64,000 nucleotides of DNA, from contig SNVD02001362.1 of NCBI GenBank assembly GCA_013180625.2, positions 1,181,501 through 1,245,500 on the forward strand, in the 5' to 3' direction. Made by a program: the position numbers and the translations under genes. The notes under the pieces were generated by a model. That model did no database searches. It was not told the origin of the DNA and worked only from the letters and a program-made list of their open reading frames with translations. The DNA is from Boswellia sacra (taxonomy: Eukaryota; Streptophyta; Magnoliopsida; Sapindales; Burseraceae). Position 1 is the stretch's first letter. Each line of letters begins with the position of its first letter. This document shows positions 11,561-24,660 of this stretch, one piece after another.

Positions 11561-13550
11561 CCACTTATCATGCTTGAATAACAACTAATTAACTATTAAT
11601 TAAGCACTAATTATTTACCAATCATGCAAAATTAACGACTAATTAACTACTAAACATGCTTAATTAAACTACTAATTAATTGTCACAAATCCTAAACTAA
11701 ACATGGTAATTAACTAGTAACTAACTACCACTAGTCCTAAACATGGCATAATTAATTTACTACTAATTAAACTACTCTTAGGCTAAGTGTGGCATAATTA
11801 TCTACTAATTATAACTAAACTAAACATGGCAATGTTAAACTAAAGATGAGGCCTTTAGAAAAATTACCAAATTATGAATTTAATCAGAAACCGAATCTAG
11901 ACTAGCGCTAGTGTTCCAAAATAATCCAAGGAACACCAAAAACACTAAGAGAACACTGAAAATATTTATACTGAGAGAGAAATTTTGAAATTATTCAAAA
12001 TCTCTCGATGATATTAGTTTTTAGGTATTTTTGCACCCAAAACTGCTTACCTAGAATCGTGAGCCATGTGCCCTTATATAAGCCAAAGTTGGCTAGACTT
12101 TAAGCTTTTTTCCCCATATGGGACTATAGCTACTAGCATGCACCTATAGTGCTACAAGCTCACGCCTCCACTATAGGTGCTACAAGTGTGCGCCTCTACT
12201 ATAGGCATTGGTAGAGTTTCTAAATCCTTCTGAGGTGTGAGCCCTAGAGGTACTCGTGCACCACCTCCAGCGGCTGGAGGCGCTCATGGACCACCTCTAT
12301 CTAGAGGCACACGCCTATAATGCTAAAGGTGTGAGCCCTAGACTATAGACACCAACCCTATTTCTAGGTTTTTGCACCAACATTTACAGTTTAGGGCCGA
12401 CGGCACTACGCTTGAGCCCTAGGAAGGGGGCTTCCTACCCGACTTTCAACCCCTACAGGGACCATACCGTGAAGGTAAATCCGCGTATGCGTCAGGCGAT
12501 GTAATTCCTAAGTTCTTGACTACTCTCACTGATACCAAACCGATCCTAAGCTTGCTTGGCTTTCTACCTAATTATTGGTGTTGATTCTACATGTCCTTGC
12601 AAGTCTAGAAAAGACTTCTGATTGCTGTCTTTGGCTATCATCGCTGGGCCTCTTAAACAATAAGCAAAAATCCCAATGCTTACACCCATAGTTGCACTTT
12701 TAAATTAAATATTATTGTTAACATAAAACTTAATAATTTAATGTGATAATTAAGCAATTACATCTTAATTAAGCAATTGGTTTACATAAATATCTCATAG
12801 AATATCAATAATTGAAGCTTAACAAATTACTATTTTACCCCTTCAATTACATCTTTATCCTTGAGACTAGTTTTACACTATTTGCATGATCCAAGATTCA
12901 ATAAAATTAAATCTTAATTTAATGAACTTACTTCATTAAATACCTGGCCAAGATTAATCATCTAAAGCCTTGTAATTCCTTAAACCTTTTGGAGTTATGA
13001 ATTCCATCTCTATGGAATGTTGTTCTCTAGCATATAAATCTTCTAATCTCATCTAACCAAGGTATTGATCTTTCATTTTAGATCTCACTCTTTATTCTAA
13101 TCAAAGATCATAGCTTGCAAACTAGAGGTACACTACTCATGTAAGGTTAAGGCAGATATGCCTTTAGCTACCCTTATGTGGAATTTATATTTAGCTATGG
13201 TATTTACACCAAATAAATAATTCCACTTGGCCTATGTTCAATGCATTCAAAATGCACAAGTGTCTTTGTCCTAAAGTCTCTACCTTAATGGTTTGAGACT
13301 CACCATCCCCATTGAGCCAAACAACACAACAACCCTATCTAAACAAAGTGCCTAACTTTGTTTTTAGGTTTTGAACCTAATTTCAGCCATGATAAAGTTC
13401 TGTGCCTCCTATATATGACCATCTCATATAAATAGAGTCTTTATCAATATACAAGCTCCATATCCTTAGACAATAACATTAAACTTTTTAACATACTGGC
13501 ATATCATAGAATAAAACATTTTTTTATTCATATAACAATTTATTTTTTAC
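11561..13550. mobile_element. Noncoding retrotransposon-like DNA with GC-rich core
   Basis: 11561-11850 is built of short words TAATTA and AAACATGG. A minus-strand TATA-like box (GTGCCCTTATATAAGCC, near 12070) precedes 12130-12360, which contains repeated CACGCCT..ACTATAGG units. 12370-12560 is GC-rich compared with its surroundings. 12690-13500 is unique-looking noncoding DNA of retroelement character. There is no open frame of a known retroelement protein. Assignment is by texture only. Confidence 0.3.
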
Positions 13551-14889
13551 AGAAAATATCTAACTCTTAAGGCATAGCCCTAACATAAAGGACTTCCCTT
13601 TCCCACATTAACATAACACAAGTTACAAAATTTATTCAATCTCTTCCTCTCTTCAACAATAATCAACCGTTTTCTGAACTCTCCCCACCACCAAATGACC
13701 GAAGATGCATAAGATCCACAAGCTCGTGTGCTTCCAATTGGTCAAAGACCTTTCTTTAATATGGCCTTTTTACTATGTTTTGGGGCCACAAAAAAAAGTC
13801 CTATTGGTTGATGACAAATGACGAAAACATAATTTATTTTGCTGTGATCATGAGAATATGTTTGGAATAAGTTGAAACAATTTTTTTTCTATTTATATTG
13901 TTACATTTGTGTTTAATATTAATCTAAAAAAATTTTTTAAAAAAAAAAGAAGTTCTCTCGTGCAATGTGCGTATTAGGAATAGGAAGAAGGGAGAGAGGA
14001 ACGGGAATTTTTAACTTTATCCCCATTAAAATAAGAGGCGACATTCATTTAGTTCGGACTTCGGAGGCAGCGCTTAGTAGCACTAATCTTTTGATTTCTT
14101 GTCTAATTAATTAAAATTATGTATTTTTGAGCAATTCTATTCACAACCATTAGGCTTCACTAGTGATTTACAGCCTACATCTTTTTCCGCTGTTTGTGGG
14201 CTATAACAGCTTGAATTACTGGACAAATCCATTATTCAAATCCCACTAAATCTCAGACAATACTATATCTACAACTAAACTTACAATCAATTACTAACAA
14301 TTTAAGTAGTAGAAATTTACTAGAAGAGAAAAAAGTAAAAATGAAAAAAAGAGTTTTATATTTAATAAAATTTTATCAACTTAGGTTATATCTCCCCTGA
14401 AGCTCCAATTTTTTAATTGAAATAATATTTTTAATTAAAATTACCAAAATCCCAAGTTTTATCTTAATCAAAGCATTAAGAGCCAAACTTACTCTTTTTT
14501 TGCCGCATCTTCTACAATTCTACTCTTTTTTTTCCCTCTCTATAATTTTTGTTCAATAATTGAGGTAAATTTATCACTTTAGCGAAAAACTTTGAGGTTT
14601 TAATGTCATTGCGACCTGCAAATTTATAAATATCAATATTATAAGATTGGAAGACCAAGAAAAAGAGGCGCAAATTCTTGAATACCAAGTAAGACATAAA
14701 CCCTAATTTGCTCCTCTCCAACAAGAGGTACAATAGGTTCATAACTGGAAACTACTGGATAGATAATTTCGAAATGATGAGGACACCATTATCATCCTTT
14801 TTTTTAATTCTTTTCTCTTTAAAGATTAATTGAAACTGCAAAGGGAAGAACATCATGTAAAGGTATAAAAGATAAACAAATAAAAAGAA
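13551..14889. other. Intergenic AT-rich DNA
   Basis: I see no supported gene, RNA or repeat with definable ends. A 76-codon open stretch on the minus strand (14512-14742) has AT-rich codon use and no recognisable domain. Confidence 0.5.
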
Positions 14890-15100
14890 CGGGAATATTT
14901 TTACACAAAATTTTGACACAATTTATTGACATAAATTTATAGTTATTGATTTCACAAAATTCAATGATTAAAATTGAAAGTCAACAAAATTCATTAAATA
15001 CTGTCAACTCATCAATCATTTCAATCATTGGATTTTATAAATCAAATGACTAAAAAATTGTGTCTAATTTATGTCAAAAGTCTTATATCAAAATATCCAT
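14890..15100. mobile_element. Palindromic MITE-like repeat, copy 2
   Basis: About 210 bases containing TTGACACAATTTATTGACAT, AAAATTCAATGATTAAAATT and, toward the right, ATCATTTCAATCATTGGATT and AAAAAATTGTGTCTAATTTA. It matches the 5850-6110 repeat in inverted orientation and its two halves are inverted copies of each other. Ends and TSD are not resolved. Confidence 0.5.
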
Positions 15101-15375
15101 TCTCAATAAAAAAAGAAAAAGAAAAGAAGAACAAAGTGTCAAATGTTAAATAGAGTGAATAGGCGTGTAATTTAATATAGATTATATGATATGTATATAA
15201 AGGATAAATATCGAAATGAAGTACAGTTAAACATAGAGTGTATGTAATAAGGTAGACGGTTAAGAGAGAGAGAGATGCTAGACCGAAGAAAAACCATTCC
15301 GAAACATCTGAATATATGGAAGGTATGGTTATTTTGCAAATTATATAAGATATTTTGATAAATTAAATTTGGTAG

Positions 15376-15995
15376 TTCTATTTAAACCTCATTTTTTATC
15401 TCCTTAACCACATCTCAAAATTGTATAACGACACAATTATAATAAAAAATATAATAAATAAGATAATTAATATTGAATTAATAAATTTAATAAAAATTTT
15501 AAGTTCCTCCTCATATATCTCAATCATTTTTTTCTATTTTCTCTCTAATACTATCAATAACCAACCTCATCCTCTCTCTCACACGCCATCCATCTCTTTC
15601 TCTCTCCAATTTTTATATTTTTTCTCAAATTAATTAAAATTAATTTCTTTTTATTTCTTTTTAAATTTCAACTAATCAGGTAACCTAGATCTAATCTAAT
15701 GACCATCAAATCAAAAAATTTTCTTTCTCTGTCCATATCAAAACCATAACTAACCAATACTTAATTACTTATTTTTTTTTAATATCAAGTTGAAAAAAAT
15801 TTAATAATACATGAAGAAACAATTGATTATTGTTGAAATTATTATTATTTTTTGTTTTTATGTATCATTGATAGTATTATTTAAAAGAATAAAAAAATTA
15901 AACACTATTAAAATTAAATAATAATTTTATGAAATTTGTATCAAATAAAAGGTGGGGTTAACGAGATAAAAAATGGAGTTAATTAAAAATTAAAT
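15376..15995. mobile_element. Candidate MITE with inverted arms
   Basis: The segment TCATTTTTTATCTCCTTAAC (about 15391-15410) is mirrored on the other strand by CCATTTTTTATCTCGTTAAC at about 15960-15979. The enclosed DNA is almost pure AT. This fits a MITE of roughly 0.6 kb, but no target duplication was established. Confidence 0.35.
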
Positions 15996-16882
15996 GATAA
16001 TTTAATTAAACTTACTATAAATATATTTAAATTGAATTTGGGTTCGATAAAAAATTGTATAAATTATATTTTTATCCTCATTGGATAAGATACGGGAGCT
16101 AATAAGATGCAAAATAAGAATGGAATAGAGTCACTCGATTAAATTTCTTAAATAAATTTTATATTTAACGGGGTTTAAAATGAGATTTGATGGGGTTTTA
16201 ATAGCAACACTGCCCCTAAAAAAAAATCCGCAGAACCTAAGGGCCCACATGTTCCCACCTTAATACAAGGCCAGCCTGTACAAAATAATGAGACCTCAAT
16301 AGCAAATATGCGTATTTTATTTTATTTAATTCCTCGTGGGACTAATTATATTATATATGTTAAATGCAAATATTTTGAAGATTGATCGTGGACTTGTTTG
16401 CACCCCCACGTCAACCCGATATATTAATATAAATAGAAATTTAACAGTAAATGAGATGACAGCAGCCAATAAACAAGTGTCATCCAAGATGTTATATAAT
16501 TAGTAAGGTTAAATTTATATTCTATATATAATTTAAATTTTATAATATAATGTGATAATTTATATTATAAAAATTTATTATAAAAAAATAATAAAATAAA
16601 AAAAATTATATCTCTAATAAAATTTTATTATATAAATTATTATATCAAACATTATATAATAAGTTATAAATATAATATTTCTTATTATACAATACAATTT
16701 AAAAAAAGCCACCCAGTCAATATATAAAACAAATTGCGGGACCACTTTATGAATTCAACCTCTATTATTCAACTGTCAAAGTAATAAAATTCTAAAGCTT
16801 ATCGCCATCATATATCATTTGAATGATTATGAATTGGTCAAATTGTGGGTCAGTCAAGCTACCACAGGTTCGGATAGAAAAT
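15996..16882 (+). promoter_or_regulatory. Upstream region of the first tau GST copy
   Basis: Apart from AT-rich filler, three points stand out. The motif CACGTCA at 16407-16413 contains a reverse TGACG half-site of as-1 type; as-1 elements and TGA factors are known regulators of plant tau GSTs. A TATA-like box ATATATAAAAC lies at about 16719-16729, some 150 bases before the start codon. A leader similar to those of the other GST copies precedes 16883. Regulation is inferred. Confidence 0.4.
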
Positions 16883-17645
16883 ATGGCTGAAGTAAAGCTT
16901 AATGGAACGTGGGCAAGTGCATTCTGTTACAGAGTGATTTGGGCTCTGAAACTTGAAGGCACTCCATATGAATACATAGAAGAAGATTTGTTCAACAAAA
17001 GCAGTTTGCTTCTACAGTATAATCCAGTCCACAAGAAGATTCCAGTCCTTGTTCATGGGGGAAATCCAATTTGCGAGTCCATGGTTATCCTTGAATACAT
17101 CGACGAGATGTGGCCAGAGAATCCTTTGCTGCCTAGTGATCCTTTTGAGAGAGCGGTGATCCGTTTTTGGATTAAATTTACAGAAGACAAGGTGACATTT
17201 AAAACTTAATTTGATAATTATGTTGACTCTCTAATTTATAGCATTTCAAAGATTATACAATTTCGTTTGAAATCAATTATCTACACTGGCTGCAGAGTGC
17301 TACTGTCTGGAAAATGTTTTGTAGCATTGGAGAAGAACAAGAGAGAGCAATGACGGAGAGCTTGGAGATGCTAGAAAGAGTTGAAGAATATGCGAAAGAA
17401 GTTGCGAAATTTTTCCATGGAGAGAATATTGGCAATTTGACATACAATTTGGTTCAATTGCTTATTGGCCGGAAGTAATTGAAGAAGTAATAGGGGTGAA
17501 GCTGCTTGAATTGCAGAAATTCCCTCGCTTGCATGCTTTGTATGAAAACTTCAAGCAAGTCCCGATGATTAAACAAAACCTTCCCTGTCGCAAAGAGATG
17601 TTGCTTTCTTTTCAAGCGTCGCCACGAAAAGTTGGCGGCATCTGC
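16883..17645 (+). pseudogene. GSTU: Tau-class glutathione S-transferase, frameshifted copy
   Basis: Exon 1 is 16883-17191 (103 codons). A GT..AG intron at 17192-17295 sits exactly as in the intact copy at 37350. The GST-N domain keeps the catalytic-region Ser12 in WASAF (the usual Pro after it is Ala), Lys52/Ile53 in [14 protein letters not shown], and the GSH-binding Glu-Ser in [11 protein letters not shown]. Exon 2 starts in frame, but near 17434 one base is missing relative to the paralogue and translation stops at 17476-17478, giving at most 163 residues instead of 221. The lost frame continues (FPRLHALYENFKQVPMIKQN) to about 17600, and a second one-base change lies near 17615. GSTs conjugate glutathione to electrophiles in the cytosol. 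This copy lacks most of the C-terminal substrate-binding domain, so I call it a pseudogene. Confidence 0.85.
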
Positions 17646-18060
17646 TTAACCAACCAGTGTTTCAAAGTCTCGTCTCTTAATTTGACACGACTTACCTCTA
17701 GCTACATGGATAAATTATGTTTAAAACTATTCACTAAGAGAACGATCTTTAATTAACTATTTTTCTACACTTTTTGCTTTGCCACTCTGATAACTATTCA
17801 TAAAAAAATGAATTTTAGTTCGTGTCCTTTATGTAAAATACAATAAAATACTCTGAATTTTTTTTAATGAAAAATCGACAGAGTTTTCCCTATAATTTGA
17901 ACAAAACCCTATAAAAAAACACATTTTTACACTTCTAAAAATACTTCTTAACCAAACTTCTTTTGAGATTTTCGTCCTTATCAACCACAACATACTAAAA
18001 AATAAATAATTTATACTCAACATACTTAACATTTAAAAATTCAAACAGATACATAAAAAT
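17646..18060. other. 3' flank of the GST pseudogene
   Basis: AT-rich flank with no supported gene. It includes remains of the 3' UTR. Confidence 0.5.
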
Positions 18061-21000
18061 GAAATACTTTTAATGCATGAAAAATTATTATACATCATGT
18101 GGCCCTCCTTAGCATCAGTAGTACCTGGTTGGAAAAAATAATAGGAAAAGAATGAGCTAAAGGCTCAGTGAGTGGACAAATTTTTTTACACAAAATATTG
18201 CTTTTTTTTCCTACAACTCATTTCTTGAATAAAGTTTTGTGTTCAAAAATCTCATTTGCTTAAAACAAATACAACATTCACTTTTTAAAGGGAAGCAGTA
18301 AACTTTTCTTTTCAAAATAATGTATAAACAACTACTTCTTGCCATCTTTCTTTTAAACTTCATTCTTATAAAATAACTGTAAAGAAATTTATTAACCCTT
18401 TTTAAAGAAAATAATTTATATAATTCTTCAACTTACTTACCAAAATAACTTAATATTCTTAAATTATATAAGCAAATCACTTACGTACCTTTACCTTGAA
18501 TCCTTACTTAATCTCGTACACAGTGCAAAATGTATCACTATATCTCTTTCTTTTCTATATATAAAAAAAATGTAATAACAGATGCCAAAAAAAATTAAAT
18601 AATATAGAACTTTTAAATAACATTCTTTTCATCATACACTTAGTCACTTATTGACTTGATTTTCTAAACAAATAATAAATTGTATGACTATAACTACCTC
18701 ATCATAAAATCATATAATACATTTCTAACTAGAAAATCTCATCTCATTTTTATACTTAAGAAAAATCTATTGTACTTGTTGAAATATCATCAAATCTCTC
18801 ATAGAATTTTGAAAACAATTAACTTTTGATTAAAAATCTTCAAATACAACTGCTTGATTCTGTATTCTTTAAAAACAATGAAAAGAATGCATATTTCCTT
18901 AATCTTATAAAATAAAACTCATGATGATATGCTAAAATCATTGCTTCAGTTATTTAATATACAAAACATAATTTCTTTAAAAATCTTCTTTCAAAAGAAA
19001 CTTTGTGAATCATGCTTCTTTCTCAAACTAATTCATATAAACATATTCAAAACTCTTTTCATTATACTAAACAAGTACCCCTGAAATTGTCTGATCCTGC
19101 CTGGCGAGATCTAACATCGCACAGGCAGAGCTATCTGAATTTTCTCATACCTGGTGAGATCTACATCACGCAGGCAGAGCTATCTATACCTAGCAAGATC
19201 TGACATCGCACAGGCCAGCTATCTGGTCATACGTATGCGTAGAACTGCCCCCAAATGACTAAAGCACCCAGATCACACGGCCCAAAGACTTTATGTGTGT
19301 CAGAGCGGGCCCCAAAGGCCTCTATCTTTCTATCTGAAATCTGCTGTCTCACTGTCTAAGTGAGCTGGATATTAGCTCAATATAATATAATTAAACTTTC
19401 TTATTTTTGCTAAAATTGATTTCTTTTCAAAATTTGCTTCATATGCTAAATCACTGCTTCTCAAGCAGATTTATCAAAATTTGTAAAACTTATGTAAGCT
19501 GAACTCATAACATCTGAATCCTTGAAAATCCATGATAAATATTTAAAAGAGTAATTGCAAATACTTTAAGAAATCCTCGAAATCAAATTATATATATAAA
19601 AAAAATGATCGTCATTACTCTACTTTTACACTTTCTATAAAATGGTAAAATATGCATATGTAATAATAATTTAAAAAACAATTCATATATAAAACATGAA
19701 TTTTTCTTTAAAAGTGCTATATCATTGTTCAAAACTAACTTTGAAACTAAAATTTATGTTTACAACCATTTTGAAAACTAGCTTTAAAATATCTCAATAA
19801 TTGAAAACAAACATAACAAATAAATCTATTTACCCTCAAGAAATACAAAAGAAACTAACTTGAATTCTTCTAAATTCACTAAAATTCTCAGAAATTCTAT
19901 AAAATGCTAAATAAACGTAGCTAAATAAATACTAAAACATATATCTAATTATCCAGAAAAATAAATCTCATACTATTTCTAAACTTTCTAAAATATCTAT
20001 AAAATAAAATACTTTTCATCTCACTATAAACCATAATTTATATTTTTATCTCAAAATCACATACTTTGCATATAACATTCTATATAACATCCTTTCACAT
20101 AATTATACTTCAAAATTTAACTAATTTTCAAAAATTTTAATTTAGAATTTCAAAGATTTCCAAATTCTTAAATATCATGCTTTAACTGAAATCTTTTTTA
20201 CTATCCTAAAATTTCTAGAATTCTGCATTCAGGTCCCTACAAATTCTGGAACAATTTTCTAAATTTGTAATTCAACCCCCACTGCTGGGCAGTTTTAGAA
20301 TTTAACATTATCACCCCTGCAAAATTAAATTCTAATTTCCAGAACTTTCGTTTTTTTTATTTGCTATTATTTTGAATATAAAATCACTCATCATTTTATA
20401 AATAAAAAACACCATTTCTTCAACATATGTATTTATTTAAGGAAAATAACTAAGTACCTCAATTTTCTATGCAAATTTATTTAATTATAAATGTCTCCTT
20501 CCCAATCATAAATAAAAACTTTCTACTTTCGATTAACATATAACATATATTCATTCTATAACTTTCACTTTAAATTCATTTTTCTATTATATTCAAACTT
20601 ATTAAAACAATACTTACTATATATTCAAAAACTAATTTACTAGTACCACCCATAACCATCTCGTTTATCCAAAATTAAATACTTTAACATACACTAATTT
20701 TTGAAATATATAATTCATCATTATCGATTCTAAAAACATTTTAATATAACTCAATTAATTAATCTAATAACGTAAATCATAAGAAAAACCATAAATTTAA
20801 TACACTTTAATATAAAATGAAATTCTTAAAACATAATCCACTCACTAATTTGGTTGCACAACTCAATTAGCTTAGATTTGATTCCAAAATCAACGTTCCA
20901 CCTAGTTGGCCACATCTTTCAACAAAGAATTAATCCTTTATTGTCCTAACATCATAAAAAAACTCATCACATCATATTCGATTCATAATCAACTTGAATA

Positions 21001-22070
21001 TTTAAAATTCTCAATATCCAACTTCATATCTTAATCCAATCAATACTAATTAATTCTATTTTCAAACTTCTTAAATAGAGCAGTTCCTGTTCTCTGATTT
21101 TTAATAAATAGTTAACTTATCCAAATGGTCTAAAATTTTATACAGACCTTCTACACATACATAAAATTTCATAGCATTCCAAGTTCATTAGATACCTCAA
21201 AATCTTCATTTTTCCAGATACAAAAATTCTGTAAATTCGTTTTCATAACTGACCTCTCCCTTTTCCAAAATACATGATAATTTGTAATAAATTTCTAAAA
21301 TCACAAAACTCTCCATATTTAAACTAGACATATATACAAACTCTTATCCCAAATTTCATAATTTTTGAAGACCTCTAGATACTTCAAATAACTTACCCAA
21401 AACTAATTTTCTGCAAAAAAACTGAATTTCCAGTAGTAAACAGTAAATTTCGAAAATTCATATAAAATTGCATACTCAACATTTTTCAGTGAATCCAAAT
21501 TTAAACAAATCTTATGATGTCTATTTTAACATATATAAATTTGAGAATCGGATTCAAATCCAACAAAATTACAGAAATTTTCGAAATTGTTACTGTTCAC
21601 AGAACCCTGGATTTCCATCATTATCATCAAAAACTTAATATTCCTTCAAACAAATTCCATAACAATAAACAAGAGCATGAAATACCTTGAATAATACTTC
21701 CAATTTCATCATTGTTCTTCCTTCTCTCTCTATCTTCTCTATCTAAAATTTCTAAGACATCCAAATATCTCCTTAAATTTCAATTCTCTTGCATGCAAAA
21801 TACAAAAATAACTTAATATTGCCTTGGAATTATGAAAATTACCTGGTTTTTCTTCTCTAACAGCCCCAAAAACCTCTTCCCCCTTCTCTTTTCTTCACTC
21901 CCGTCAGCCTTCTCCATTTCTCTGGAATTATCTCCTCTTTTTCTTTTTCTGTCTTATAATTAATAGAATGAAGGGGAAATGGGCTGTGCTGGGCTGGGTT
22001 TTCTTCACAGCCCAATGGGTTTACAACCCAATGGGTATTACATAATTTGATCTTGAAGGCTCTCATGTGT
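18060..22070 (-). mobile_element. Decayed noncoding repeat unit, minus orientation
   Basis: Four kilobases without protein-coding potential. Read on the minus strand it opens with a leader rich in GGAGAAGGCTGACGGG-like purine DNA that ends in ACCAG and GTAATTTT, a possible donor site. A long AT-rich body follows, then three tandem units (19100-19240), then a stretch with GCTCATTCTTTTCC and an acceptor-like CCAGGTACTACTGATGC. The same order of parts appears on the plus strand at about 50560-52900. I read the two as diverged members of one noncoding family, perhaps large LTRs or a LARD-type element. No LTR ends were fixed. Confidence 0.45.
19100..19240. repeat. Three degenerate tandem units (39-50 bp)
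   Basis: The segment CCTGGCGAGATCTAACATCG recurs as CCTGGTGAGATCTACATCAC and CCTAGCAAGATCTGACATCG, starting at 19100, 19150 and 19189. Each is followed by CAGGCAGAGCTATCT or a variant of it. Confidence 0.85.
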
Positions 22071-22676
22071 TGTGTAATGTTTTAATTCTTATGTCTATAT
22101 TAATTCGTTAAATTAAATTATATTAGATTAGATAAATAGTTGTAATAATTATTTCAATTTAAATTAAACAATTAATTTTTTTAGTACCCAATCTGCTCAT
22201 TTTTTTATATATCAGGTTATTTACCCAATTTATTTTATAAAGCGAAAGTAAATAGTTTGAATTTAAGAAAATTAAGGTTTATTAAATGAATGAATTTATT
22301 GATAAAAATCTTAAATGCAAACAACCATACTATTAAAATCTTATTTTCCAAAAAATAATTTTGCAATTCTCCCTAAAGTTTTTATGTATTTCCCCTATTT
22401 TCTCTCAAGCTCCATCGCTTTCTCAATTTCTTACCCATCTCCTTTCATTTTCCATTAAACTAAGAATAATCAAATTCTAATTCTCTTTCTTTCTTATAAC
22501 TTCCACGGAGAACAATCAACTAATAATTGACATCAGCTTTGCACTTTTTTGTTTTATTTTGTCTAAAAAAAATCTAACCATATTTCCCTCTTACTTGCAA
22601 ACACTTGAGGAACAAAAACGTTTATTTGATTATTTTGTTGGGATAGGCCCTAGGGCATTGGTTTAAGTGGCAAAGT
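22071..22676. other. Intergenic spacer left of the CACTA element
   Basis: AT-rich DNA with no supported gene. It ends with TTG at 22677-22679, one half of the CACTA target duplication. Confidence 0.5.
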
Positions 22677-23017
22677 TTGCACTACAAGAAAAATGAGAAT
22701 AAATGACTGACACTTTATGACAAAAATCATTATATCATAAAAGGATGATGGAGTCGTGATAGAATTATGATCTATCAGACACTTAATGATGTACTTGTGA
22801 TAAATTTTTTGTCTATCAAGAATTGATAATAGACTAGCGATAGAAATTAACTCTATCAAAAACTTTATGATAGAATTTTCTTATTGACCGTGTTTGACTA
22901 AATTTTAAATTAATATTTTATTTAAAAAAATCAGTATATGCCTTAAAAAAAGCTAGAGTGAATTACTTTTCATTTTCCTCAAATAAAACTTTCCCCTACA
23001 CCATCCATTTCAACCCC

Positions 23018-23640
23018 CACTACAAGAATTTTTTTTCATATTTGTCACTTTGAAATTTTTTTATTTGACAGTTTTTCTTAAAAGTGAGAAATATAAAACT
23101 GGTCTGAAAGTCAAACCTGCTTATTCATCTTATTTGTCATTTTTTGTCTTTATTCGATTACATATTTATCACATTTTTATAAAAGTGTGACTAGTATGTG
23201 CATATCTAATCTTTTCCCTTTTCCTCTCAAATTTCCCTCTAACTTTTCATTTTCTCTTTCAAATATGTGAATAGAATATTTTAAATTTCAATAAAATGAG
23301 GAAGTTAAAAATATCAAAATAATAATTAAATATTATAATTTTATCTTTAATATAAATTAAAAAATAATATTTAAAAACTTGGAATAAAAGACAATATTAT
23401 TGTCAATATGAAAATAATAAATTTGAAATATTGGATTATAAAAAGTAAAATTTTAAACATGGAAATTGCATGAAAAAAATAAAATTATTTTATAATTTCA
23501 AAGTGATGAAAATCACATTAGTTAAAATTTTTTATAATAAGTAAAGAATTAAAATCTCAAATAAAATTTTATTTTGAAATAATATAACATTTGTGTTTGA
23601 GTAAAAACTGTTATAATTTATTTTAAAAATTAAATTAAAA
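23018..23640 (+). repeat. Internal CACTA-type terminus, direct copy A
   Basis: Begins CACTACAAGAATTTTTTTTC, a CACTA-like terminus, followed by about 620 bases that recur at 24033-24660. Shared blocks include AAGTGAGAAATATAA, AAGTCAAACCTGC, TATTCATCTTATTT and TATAAAAGTGTGAC. It lies in the same orientation as the outer left end of the 22680 element. No matching right terminus was found. Confidence 0.75.
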
Positions 23641-23908
23641 CATTAATGCTCCATAAATTATGAATATAATGGTGTAAATAAGAAAAATTATAAAATATAG
23701 GGACATCCTGGAATTTTTAGGGATGATTTTGATAAGTTTTAATAGATCTGGATTTCCTAGAATTTGACAATAGTATATAAAGAAAATGAAGGTCACCTTC
23801 CCAACCCTAAACGTATCCCTCCACCCTGACCTCAACCCTCCCTCTTCCTCCACCATGGCTACTCCCAATAACCTATCCATAGACGCGAAAGAATCCACGG
23901 AGGAGAAA

Positions 23909-24017
23909 ATCCAACATATGGTGCGGAGCTTCTGCTTCCAAGCCCTACGATGCCTCCGCTGCTCGCTTGACAGCTTCCACTATTCTCGTTCTCGATGCTA
24001 ACGTTGTTCTTAACCAG
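23909..24017 (+). pseudogene. RRP44: Possible RRP44/DIS3 exosome exon fragment
   Basis: One frame reads WCGASASKPYDASAARLTAS and then TILVLDANVVLNQ, up to a CAG followed by a GTTTAA donor-like sequence at 24017/24018. The tail resembles the PIN-domain start of plant RRP44/DIS3, the exosome nuclease, which has a Cys-rich stretch followed by a (V/I)DTNVVLNQ motif. The frame is closed by stops upstream (near 23878), so only one exon or less is present. Resemblance is moderate and from memory of the family; I would not call it certain. It sits between the two internal CACTA-type termini. Confidence 0.45.
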
Positions 24018-24032
24018 GTTTAATTGAATAAA

Positions 24033-24660
24033 CACTACAAGAATTTTTTGCATATTTTGTCATTTTACAATTTTTTTATTTGGCGGTTTTTTAAAAAAGT
24101 GAGAAATATAACACGGGTGTAGAAGTCAAACCTGCCTATTCATCTTATTTTTCACTTTTTGTCTTCATTTAATCACATATTTATAAAAGTGTGACAAGTA
24201 TATGAATATGTAATCTTTCCCTTTTCCCTCTCACATTTCCCTCTATTTTTTCATTTCCCCCCATCTTCTCATTTTTTCTTTTCAAGTATGTGAATATCAT
24301 ATTTTGAATTTTTAAAATAAAGAAGTTATAAATGTTAAAATATTGATTAAATAATATAATTTGATGTTGCAATTAAAATTAAAAGTTTTAAAATCCTTAA
24401 ATAAAAGATAATATTATTGTATATATGAAAAAAAATTTAGATATTAAATTATAGAAAAGCAAAATTTTAAACGCGGAAATTGTATGAAATAAATAAGATT
24501 ATTTTATAATTTCAAATTGATCAAAATCATATTATTTAAATTTTTTTGATAAAAATTAAGGAATTAAGAATCTCAAATAAATTTTATTTTGAAATAATAT
24601 AATATTTATGCTTAAGTAAAAATTATTATAATTTATTTTAAAAATTAATTTAAACCAAAC
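24033..24660 (+). repeat. Internal CACTA-type terminus, direct copy B
   Basis: Begins CACTACAAGAATTTTTTGCA and is the second copy of the 23018 repeat, diverged by substitutions and small indels. Together with the outer end at 22680, this gives three CACTA-like left termini within 1.4 kb. Confidence 0.75.
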
